Assembly: GCA_013153955.1 (NCBI GenBank)
Contig: JAADDM010000108.1
Location: 1-5,193, forward strand
DNA from: Gammaproteobacteria bacterium
Lineage (GTDB): Bacteria > Pseudomonadota > Gammaproteobacteria > Thiomicrospirales > Thiomicrospiraceae
Direction of reading: 5' to 3'
Length of the DNA: 5,193 nucleotides
Shown: piece after piece, positions 1-4,709 of the stretch
Layout of the letters: each line of letters starts with the position of its first letter
Position numbering within the stretch: the first letter of the stretch is position 1
The notes under the pieces: model-generated
The model's input: only the letters and a program-made list of their open reading frames with translations
Databases searched by the model: none
What the model was told of the DNA's origin: nothing
Program-made: the position numbers and the translations under genes

Positions 1-326
1 CTTTTTATCACACCGAGATGCGTTTTCGTCAGGAGAATGGCTATCCTCCCTACCGCCGTCTTACCCGCCTGCTTTATCTTGACTCCTCCCGTGAGCGCTG
101 CCAGGAGGAAACCGCGCGGGTGGCGCAGGCGCTAACGCGGCGGGCCGAGGCCCTGGGCGTGGAAGGATTTGGCATAATCGGGCCTGCGCCCGCGTTTTTC
201 AGTCGCGAGCGAGGCAAGTTTCGCTGGCATATTCTCTTTCGGGCCCAGGATCCAGGGGCGCTGCTGGCGGGCGTTTTCTTGCCCGCGGGCTGGCGCATCG
301 ATGTTGATCCAGTGGATACACTGTAA
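1..326 (+). CDS. priA: Primosomal protein N' (PriA helicase), C-terminal fragment
   Basis: This is the 3' end of a gene that begins before the window; the reading frame is open from base 3 and stops at TAA 324-326. PriA is a superfamily 2 DNA helicase that recognises stalled forks and D-loops and reloads the replisome in the cytoplasm. About 107 residues are visible. They include FYHTEMRFRQ followed by GYPPYRRL, the usual PriA segment after helicase motif VI. Further on come GPAPAFFSRERGKFRWHILF and a terminal GWRIDVDPVDTL, both hallmarks of the PriA C-terminal domain. The helicase motifs and zinc-binding cysteines lie upstream and cannot be checked. The internal ATG at 18 is not the real start. 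The gene converges on ppk2 across a gap of about 280 bases. Identification comes from family motifs recognised by eye and is firm. Confidence 0.93.
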   Translation, partial: FYHTEMRFRQENGYPPYRRLTRLLYLDSSRERCQEETARVAQALTRRAEALGVEGFGIIGPAPAFFSRERGKFRWHILFRAQDPGALLAGVFLPAGWRIDVDPVDTL

Positions 327-352
327 TCCTGGCTCGTACCTTCATCAATATG

Positions 353-373
353 GTGTATAGTTACACACTTTTT
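353..373 (+). terminator. Weak terminator-like hairpin after priA
   Basis: GTGTA (353-357) pairs with TACAC (362-366) around a TAGT loop, and a T5 run follows at 369-373. It lies 27 bases past the priA stop, where a terminator would be expected. The stem is only 5 bp and AT-rich, so it may be inefficient or coincidental. Confidence 0.3.
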
Positions 374-504
374 CTAATATTTGCGCAGGGTAAACGTCAG
401 GTTTGCGTGCGGTAAACAGCGCAATGACATCAAGCATAGAGAGGGTTTTACCTGTAAAGTGGGGCAAGTGAGGCGTATCTCGTCCAAAAGAACACCCTAA
501 AGAA

Positions 505-551
505 TTAGCGTTATAACTCTCGCCGGGCGCAGCGCGTCCATAAATCGCTAA
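505..551. repeat. Long imperfect hairpin in the convergent gap
   Basis: TTAGCG (505-510) pairs with CGCTAA (546-551) and TTAT (511-514) with ATAA (540-543), leaving a 2-base bulge. Inside, GGGCGC (525-530) pairs with GCGTCC (534-539) with one G-U pair and a 3-base loop. A near-direct repeat overlaps it: TAACTCTCGCC at 514-524 and TAACCTCTCGCC at 549-560. Neither strand has a U-tract directly after the stem, so this is not a standard intrinsic terminator. It could still protect or punctuate the 3' ends of both transcripts. Confidence 0.45.
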
Positions 552-606
552 CCTCTCGCCCGCCTCACCAAGAAAAATTTCTATGATAAATCAAACTCTC
601 GTGTGG

Positions 607-1458
607 CTAATATACTTCTGGCACAAAGTTCTGGTACTCTATGGGCGGACGCACATATTTGGTGCGAGGCTCTGGCCGCGGAGGCAATTCGATTGGGTCT
701 GGCGTCAGGTCTTCGTAAGGGATCATGCTGAGAAGATGATGGATGGTGTTCAGGCGGGCCCGACGTTTGTCATCGGAATTCACTACCCACCAGGGAGATT
801 GTTTGATGTCGGTGTAGGCAAACATTTCATCCTTGGCGCGGGAGTATTCTTCCCACAGGGCGCGGGCCTGAATATCCATAGGACTCAGCTTCCAGCGTTT
901 AGTTGGGTCCTTGGCTCGGGCCTGAAAACGGCGCTCTTGCTCTTCTTTGCTAACCGAAAACCAGTACTTGATGAGAATGATGCCCGATCTCACCAGCATT
1001 CGCTCGAAGTTAGGGGCAGAGCGCAAAAATTCCCAATACTCATCATCGGTACAAAAGCCCATAACTCGTTCTACGCCGGCCCGGTTATACCAGCTACGGT
1101 CAAAGAGCACCATCTCTCCTGCCGCGGGCAAGTGCGCCACATAGCGTTGAAAGTACCATTGCGTCTTTTCTTTTTCTGTAGGAACACCCAAAGCCACTAC
1201 TCGCACCACCCGAGGATTAAGGCGTTCGGTAATTCGTTTGATAACGCCTCCTTTACCTGCAGCATCTCTCCCTTCAAATATGACAACTACTCGCAATCCT
1301 TCATGCTTAATCCACTCCTGTAACTTCACCAACTCTATTTGTAATTTGCGTAGCTCTTGCTCATAAAACTTCTTAGGTAATTTTTTCTTGTGCAGAGCTG
1401 TGGGTGAATCTTCGGCAGCCACTTTTGGTTGATGCGTCTTTTGCTTTTGGCTTGACAT
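607..1458 (-). CDS. ppk2: Polyphosphate kinase 2 (PPK2 family)
   Basis: This is a complete 283-residue cytoplasmic PPK2 enzyme. The family transfers phosphate between inorganic polyphosphate and nucleoside di- or monophosphates, usually regenerating ATP or GTP from polyphosphate. The fold is a P-loop kinase related to thymidylate kinase. Visible motifs are Walker A GRDAAGKGG (63-71), with the catalytic-type Asp65 and Lys69; Walker B plus start of the lid, LFDRSWYNRAGVERVMGF (118-135); and the Arg/Lys-rich lid segment around RRFQARAKDPTKRWKLSP (176-193). The stretch TQWYFQRYVAHLPAAGE (99-115) is typical of single-domain class I enzymes. The first 30 residues are Lys-rich and probably disordered. 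The ATG at 1458-1456 is chosen because AGGAGG (1469-1464) sits 5 bases upstream. The gene is monocistronic here, convergent with priA and divergent from the protease gene. All key residues are intact. Substrate class (ADP, GDP or AMP) is inferred, not proven. Confidence 0.97.
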   Translation of the reverse strand: MSSQKQKTHQPKVAAEDSPTALHKKKLPKKFYEQELRKLQIELVKLQEWIKHEGLRVVVIFEGRDAAGKGGVIKRITERLNPRVVRVVALGVPTEKEKTQWYFQRYVAHLPAAGEMVLFDRSWYNRAGVERVMGFCTDDEYWEFLRSAPNFERMLVRSGIILIKYWFSVSKEEQERRFQARAKDPTKRWKLSPMDIQARALWEEYSRAKDEMFAYTDIKQSPWWVVNSDDKRRARLNTIHHLLSMIPYEDLTPDPIELPPRPEPRTKYVRPPIEYQNFVPEVY

Positions 1459-1463
1459 GAGTT

Positions 1464-1469
1464 CCTCCT
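1464..1469 (-). promoter_or_regulatory. Ribosome binding site of ppk2
   Basis: On the minus strand AGGAGG lies 5 bases before the ATG at 1458. This full Shine-Dalgarno match fixes the ppk2 start. Confidence 0.9.
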
Positions 1470-1501
1470 GATAGACACGTCTTATGCGGTTGTCAAAATC
1501 A

Positions 1502-1516
1502 TCACTTTCGCAGTGA
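1502..1516. repeat. Small inverted repeat in the ppk2 leader
   Basis: TCACT (1502-1506) and AGTGA (1512-1516) are exact complements around a TTCGC loop. It would form a short hairpin in the ppk2 5' UTR. A 5-bp stem is modest and may be chance. Confidence 0.3.
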
Positions 1517-1534
1517 CGAGATAGTCATTAGTAC

Positions 1535-1563
1535 ATTTTAAGAGAATCTGTGCTGAGCGTCAA
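1535..1563 (-). promoter_or_regulatory. Predicted sigma70-type promoter of ppk2
   Basis: On the minus strand TTGACG (plus positions 1558-1563) and TAAAAT (1535-1540) are separated by exactly 17 bases. Each differs from the consensus at one position. Transcription would begin near 1528, giving a leader of about 70 nt that contains the small hairpin at 1502-1516. The -35 box lies inside one arm of the inverted repeat 1556-1579, so a protein bound there would be expected to affect this promoter. Confidence 0.65.
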
Positions 1564-1579
1564 ACAGGATTTTGACGCT
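1556..1579. promoter_or_regulatory. 9-bp inverted repeat over the ppk2 -35 box (candidate operator)
   Basis: AGCGTCAAA (1556-1564) and TTTGACGCT (1571-1579) are perfect complements separated by 6 bases. The left arm contains the minus-strand -35 TTGACG of ppk2. Size and placement suit an operator for a dimeric regulator, although such a repeat could also act as an RNA hairpin if read through. The word TTGACGCTT recurs at 1892-1900 before the protease gene. Confidence 0.5.
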
Positions 1580-1580
1580 T

Positions 1581-1597
1581 GAAACTGTATCAGTTTC
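1581..1597. repeat. Perfect 7-bp inverted repeat beside the candidate operator
   Basis: GAAACTG (1581-1587) and CAGTTTC (1591-1597) are exact complements around TAT. It begins one base after the 1556-1579 repeat, so two perfect dyads stand side by side just upstream of the ppk2 promoter. It could be a second operator site or an RNA hairpin; nothing in the sequence decides between these. Confidence 0.4.
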
Positions 1598-1690
1598 GTC
1601 GATGGTGCATGGAGATTTCGTTGATTCGAGGTAAGTGGCCTGAGCCTGCGTCTCAGAGTACCGCAATGATTCTCAGGCGTTAATTAAAGG

Positions 1691-1703
1691 AACCTGTCAG
1701 GTT
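1691..1703. repeat. 13-base palindrome AACCTG-T-CAGGTT
   Basis: AACCTG (1691-1696) and CAGGTT (1698-1703) are exact complements around one T. It is compact enough to be a dimeric-protein site, or one copy of a dispersed genomic palindrome. One copy is visible in this window. Confidence 0.35.
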
Positions 1704-1772
1704 GAATCAGTGAAAATCCGTAAATTCAAAATTACAGTGATAATTCTCCCTGAAAATGATGAAAACTAGCCT

Positions 1773-1810
1773 TTACGACAGTTATATTTATCCCTTACGA
1801 CAGTTACATT
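1773..1810. repeat. Tandem direct repeat TTACGACAGTTAYATT, 22-bp period
   Basis: TTACGACAGTTATATT (1773-1788) and TTACGACAGTTACATT (1795-1810) match at 15 of 16 positions, with start points 22 bp apart. That is about two helical turns, so both would face the same side of the DNA. They lie about 140 bases before the protease ATG. Such a layout is typical of cooperative activator or repressor sites. An 8-base match to the core, TTACGACA, occurs in inverse orientation at 4565-4572, next to the helicase promoter. Confidence 0.5.
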
Positions 1811-1823
1811 ATGAATAATTTTT

Positions 1824-1840
1824 GTTTAGAATATTTAAAC
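1824..1840. promoter_or_regulatory. AT-rich dyad GTTTA-N7-TAAAC
   Basis: GTTTA (1824-1828) and TAAAC (1836-1840) are complementary around 7 bases. The dyad sits in the AT-rich segment between the tandem repeats and the protease start. It may be an operator, but 5-bp arms in AT-rich DNA are weak evidence. Confidence 0.25.
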
Positions 1841-1937
1841 AGTAATACACAATACTAAATATGGTGGGCACAACTTAATAACGATTTCATATTGACGCTT
1901 TGGTTCAATATTACAAATCTCTCGCTACCCTTTTCCT

Positions 1938-1943
1938 AGGAGG
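1938..1943 (+). promoter_or_regulatory. Ribosome binding site of the metalloprotease gene
   Basis: AGGAGG ends 4 bases before the ATG at 1948. It decides in favour of this ATG over an in-frame TTG at 1900, which has no comparable site. Confidence 0.88.
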
Positions 1944-1947
1944 AAAA

Positions 1948-4443
1948 ATGCACACTGTCTCAACGCATCGATACCCCCAACTCATTATTACCTCCATTTT
2001 CGTATTCCTTGTTTTAACATCTATCAATAGAATTGTGGTGTTTGCAGGATCTTTCCATAATGCTGGTAATGGGATAGATGTACCTGTTCAATCTGTAGTT
2101 GTTTCATTTGAACCAGGACAATTAACAACAGAAAAAACTGGTATGATGACCTCTGCATCACCTAATTTTTGCGCGGGGTTTGAATCTGGCAGCTTGGAGC
2201 CATTTATGTCAGTGTATACGACCACATCGGGCTCATCTCAGGGCCGTGTTGGTGTGGTTCAGTTATATCCGCATAGCGGCGATTATGCATTGCAGCTGGA
2301 TACAGATTGTACAACTTGCAGTGGATATACCACACAGGCAATGATTATGTCAGTCGATTTAGCATCTGCAAGTAATGTTGTTCTTGATCTTTGGGTGCAA
2401 GAGCATGTAGATGAATCCCATAACGAAGATGGTATTTTTGTTAGTAATAATGGCGGAGCATCATATGCCAAGATTTATGATTTTGGTTCTCTACCAGATC
2501 AAACTTATACCAATGTACAAATTGATCTGGACAGTGCCGTAGCCAATGTGGGCATGTCTTACACTGATGGTTTTCTGATTAAATTTCAGGGTTTTGATAA
2601 TTTCCCTGTACCAAGTGACGGTTATTCGATAGATGATATTTGTCTATGTTCTCCTCCCTCTGGGTCTATTCATCCTACGATGTCTTTTGTCGGCGATAAA
2701 GACGTCAAACTAGATTGGGATGATACACCAGAAGGTTTATATGAAGTTTGGTATGCTAATAATGATTCAAACTTCGTGCCCGGAGATGATTGCGCCAATC
2801 CTGCTCCATATCAATGTGAGATAGTTACAGAATCTGAATTTTTAGGCAGTAACCTGCGCGGGCATCCAGACTACAATTATACTTTTATGGTTTTGGGGCG
2901 TAATGTGTGCGGACAGAGATACGATGTAAGCACGGCCTGGCGTGTAGGAGTATTGAATTTCCCATTGGATGAGTCCGGTATTCCTGCTAATTTGGCCCTA
3001 TCTATAGAAAATAGCGCCCAAGACATAACCTTCTCTTCTGCTGAAATTCCTATCAATTACACGGTTCACTACACAAATACCAGCAGTTTTAATGCCAATA
3101 ATGTGGTCATTACCCAAACATTGCCCGCTCAAACTACATTCAATTCTACTCGTAGTACCAGCGGTTGGGAGTATGATACTACTAATGCTGTTTATCATCT
3201 ATCCCTAGGAGCTGTACCTCCTGGCGGTAGTGGAACTGTGGTGTTTGCTGTTGATGTGAACCCGACATTGCCTCGTTATATTTCTACAACAGCTGTTGTT
3301 GGTGACACTCAATCACCAGGTGAAGACCCTTATCATGCCGATGACAGTGATTTTGTTACCAATCAGCTAATTGGCTTACCAGACAACGATAACGATGGGC
3401 TGCCAGACTGGGCAGAGACCAATAATGGTAATTTCATCAATGCTGTCAACGCTGGAACTGATCCTTCAAAATCTGATACTGATGGTGATGGTATCAAAGA
3501 TGGAGATGAAGCACGAGGAACAGTAGACATGCTGGATTTGCCAGCAATGGGAGTGAGCCCGCTACATAAAAATATTCTTCTTGAATTTGATTGGTTTGAT
3601 GACAACGAGGATTCAGCCACCTGCGCGGCCCATAGCCACCGCCCGACTGATGCTGCAATAACGGCTCTGACAGAGGCTTTTGCCAATGCTCCTGTCACAA
3701 ATCCTGATGGCACAACCGGTATTGTGCTTATCAGCGATTATGGACAAAGCTACATTTTTAGTGGCGGTAACTTGATTCCTGGTAATGGCATTATTGCTGA
3801 TGGTGTCAATGGTTTGGAATATCAACAGATAAAATCTGATAACTTTGCCAGTAATCGGCAAGGTTACTTCCATTATGTGCTTATGTTGCACCGTTATGAT
3901 ACAAATAGTAATAGCTCTGGGCAGGCCGAATGGCCAGGCAATGATCTCATTGTGTCACTATATTGCTATCACACAGATCGTAACATATCGCATACAGTGA
4001 TGCATGAGCTGGGGCATAATTTAGGATTAGGACATGGTGGAAATAATAGCTGCAATTACAAACCGAACTATAATTCGGTAATGAATTACAAATATCAATT
4101 CCCGGGCGTTGACAATAACTGTGACCCTAATGGTGATGGAATTTTAGATTATTCGCGTGGCATGAGGATTAATCTGGATGAAACCAATCTGGATGAAAGA
4201 CGTGGCACCTGCGGTAATGTTGCCTGGGATTGGAATGGAAACAATGTCATAGAACCTTCGGTTTCGGTAGATATAAACTCATCTGATACCAATCAGGAAA
4301 ATTCTTGTGGCGGCGTTCTCACCCAGCTCACTGACTACAATGATTGGGATAATCTGAATTATGACAGTGTGCATGACTTTGATGGCAATGAGATAAGCGT
4401 TCCTGATATTGTAATCGAGCAGCCTGTTCCCAATCAGCCCTAA
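1948..4443 (+). CDS. Secreted multidomain metzincin-type zinc metalloprotease
   Basis: This is an 831-residue predicted exoprotein, probably an extracellular protease. Residues 1-33 form a signal peptide: basic residue R8, hydrophobic stretch 11-25, likely cleavage after VFA33. Residues 73-238 look like a jelly-roll or MAM-like adhesion domain with five cysteines. Residues 244-335 resemble a fibronectin-III-like fold. Residues 347-440 match the DUF11 type (NYTVHYTNTSS, VVITQTLP). Calcium-binding aspartate repeats follow, DNDNDGLPD (479-487) and DTDGDGIKDGDE (510-521). The catalytic region spans roughly 540-740. The zinc motif HELGHNLGLGH (686-696) gives ligands H686, H690 and H696 and catalytic E687. 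The likely Met-turn is SVMNY (710-714). The segment LHKNILLEFDWF (539-550) recurs in bacterial proteins of this type, as I recall them. No sortase, PEP-CTERM or type IX sorting signal is visible, so release into the medium is most likely. The gene is AT-rich compared with its flanks. Substrate is unknown. Protease class is firm; the N-terminal domain names are tentative. Confidence 0.92.
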   Translation: MHTVSTHRYPQLIITSIFVFLVLTSINRIVVFAGSFHNAGNGIDVPVQSVVVSFEPGQLTTEKTGMMTSASPNFCAGFESGSLEPFMSVYTTTSGSSQGRVGVVQLYPHSGDYALQLDTDCTTCSGYTTQAMIMSVDLASASNVVLDLWVQEHVDESHNEDGIFVSNNGGASYAKIYDFGSLPDQTYTNVQIDLDSAVANVGMSYTDGFLIKFQGFDNFPVPSDGYSIDDICLCSPPSGSIHPTMSFVGDKDVKLDWDDTPEGLYEVWYANNDSNFVPGDDCANPAPYQCEIVTESEFLGSNLRGHPDYNYTFMVLGRNVCGQRYDVSTAWRVGVLNFPLDESGIPANLALSIENSAQDITFSSAEIPINYTVHYTNTSSFNANNVVITQTLPAQTTFNSTRSTSGWEYDTTNAVYHLSLGAVPPGGSGTVVFAVDVNPTLPRYISTTAVVGDTQSPGEDPYHADDSDFVTNQLIGLPDNDNDGLPDWAETNNGNFINAVNAGTDPSKSDTDGDGIKDGDEARGTVDMLDLPAMGVSPLHKNILLEFDWFDDNEDSATCAAHSHRPTDAAITALTEAFANAPVTNPDGTTGIVLISDYGQSYIFSGGNLIPGNGIIADGVNGLEYQQIKSDNFASNRQGYFHYVLMLHRYDTNSNSSGQAEWPGNDLIVSLYCYHTDRNISHTVMHELGHNLGLGHGGNNSCNYKPNYNSVMNYKYQFPGVDNNCDPNGDGILDYSRGMRINLDETNLDERRGTCGNVAWDWNGNNVIEPSVSVDINSSDTNQENSCGGVLTQLTDYNDWDNLNYDSVHDFDGNEISVPDIVIEQPVPNQP

Positions 4444-4464
4444 CATTGATCATAGTTAGGACTT

Positions 4465-4508
4465 AACCGGAGACAGGGCAAGACGCTTCTCCTTGTCTCC
4501 GGTTTTTT
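4465..4508 (+). terminator. Strong intrinsic terminator after the metalloprotease gene
   Basis: ACCGGAGACAGGG (4466-4478) pairs with CCTTGTCTCCGGT (4491-4503), a 13-bp stem with one G-U pair and a 12-base loop. A T6 run occupies 4503-4508, and A4465 can pair with T4504. It starts 22 bases past the TAA and separates the protease from the helicase transcript. Confidence 0.93.
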
Positions 4509-4573
4509 GATGAAGCAGGACTCAGACAGTTTGGATTGTATCTTACATTCACATAATTTTGTCTTGTCGTAAA

Positions 4574-4603
4574 TTTTCATTTTGCTAATCCGTATGCTAT
4601 AAT
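4574..4603 (+). promoter_or_regulatory. Promoter of the helicase gene with extended -10
   Basis: TATAAT at 4598-4603 is a perfect -10 box, preceded by TGC (4595-4597), which makes an extended -10. The best -35 is weak, TTTTCA (4574-4579) with an 18-base spacer, as often seen when an extended -10 is present. Transcription would start near 4610, giving a leader of about 100 nt. The word TGTCGTAA (4565-4572) lies just upstream. Confidence 0.75.
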
Positions 4604-4611
4604 TCTTTGTA

Positions 4612-4646
4612 ATGGTGGGGGTTCATGTGAACCCTGGGAGCCGCCA
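4612..4646 (+). ncRNA. Structured 5' leader stem-loop of the helicase mRNA
   Basis: GGTGG (4614-4618) pairs with CCGCC (4641-4645) including one U-G pair. Stacked on it, GGGTTC (4619-4624) pairs with GAACCC (4629-4634) around an ATGT loop. The arms give 11 continuous base pairs on the 5' side and a 6-base bulge TGGGAG (4635-4640) on the 3' side. It would sit at the very 5' end of the transcript. I do not recognise it as a known riboswitch. It could be a stability or regulatory element of the leader. Confidence 0.45.
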
Positions 4647-4659
4647 ATCTCAACTCTCG

Positions 4660-4683
4660 CCACACTCTTTTAGTGTTATGTGG
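4660..4683 (+). promoter_or_regulatory. Second leader hairpin upstream of the helicase RBS
   Basis: ACACT (4662-4666) pairs with AGTGT (4672-4676) around CTTTT. Alternatively CCACA (4660-4664) pairs with TGTGG (4679-4683). The two forms exclude each other and end 14 bases or more before the GAGG ribosome binding site. Stems are short, so confidence is limited. Confidence 0.3.
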
Positions 4684-4697
4684 ACATTTTTCAATGT

Positions 4698-4701
4698 GAG
4701 G
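4698..4701 (+). promoter_or_regulatory. Ribosome binding site of the helicase gene
   Basis: GAGG lies 8 bases before the ATG at 4710, a normal spacing. It supports this start together with the immediate Q-motif region of the protein. Confidence 0.75.
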
Positions 4702-4709
4702 AAAAAACA

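Larger units (their letters stand above)
327..606. other. Convergent intergenic gap between priA and ppk2
   Basis: This 280-base stretch separates the 3' ends of two convergent genes. I see no convincing coding region in it. It holds the weak hairpin at 353-373, two GGTAAAC words near 389-416, and a long imperfect hairpin at 505-551. No clear poly-U terminator for ppk2 is visible on the minus strand. Confidence 0.6.
1459..1947. other. Divergent intergenic regulatory region, ppk2 / metalloprotease
   Basis: These 489 bases separate two divergent genes and contain no convincing ORF. They hold the ppk2 promoter and leader, adjacent perfect inverted repeats at 1556-1597, a 7-bp inverted repeat GCCTGAG/CTCAGGC (1638-1644 with 1672-1678), the palindrome at 1691-1703, tandem direct repeats at 1773-1810 and a GTTTA-N7-TAAAC dyad at 1824-1840. 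The half nearest the protease is strongly AT-rich. I found no promoter of good quality for the protease: TTGACG at 1892-1897 resembles a -35, but no good -10 lies 16-18 bases after it. Confidence 0.6.

Noticed and set aside
514..524. AACTCTCGCC shared with the helicase leader at 4652-4661
   Set aside because: Several chance matches of 10 bases are expected within 5 kb, and the flanking bases do not extend the match in a useful way.
583..1323. Long open frame on the plus strand opposite ppk2, 246 codons
   Set aside because: It is almost entirely antisense to an intact PPK2 with all catalytic motifs, its translation resembles no family I know, and it lacks a convincing ribosome binding site.
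1468..1496. Second minus-strand promoter for ppk2, TTGACA-17-TATCAG
   Set aside because: The -35 is perfect, but the -10 overlaps the AGGAGG ribosome binding site, so the transcript would start without it. The TTGACG-17-TAAAAT promoter farther upstream gives a sensible leader.
1708..1740. CAGTGA words 27 bp apart at 1708-1713 and 1735-1740
   Set aside because: Six-base words recur often by chance and the spacing is not a whole number of helical turns.
1900..1947. Upstream in-frame TTG start for the metalloprotease, adding 16 residues
   Set aside because: AGGAGG sits 4 bases before the ATG at 1948, and the shorter form begins with a normal signal peptide. The extension would place extra residues before it and has no good ribosome binding site.
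3363..3713. Minus-strand open frame of 116 codons inside the metalloprotease gene
   Set aside because: It is a shadow of the aspartate-rich calcium repeats and has no motif or ribosome binding site supporting it.
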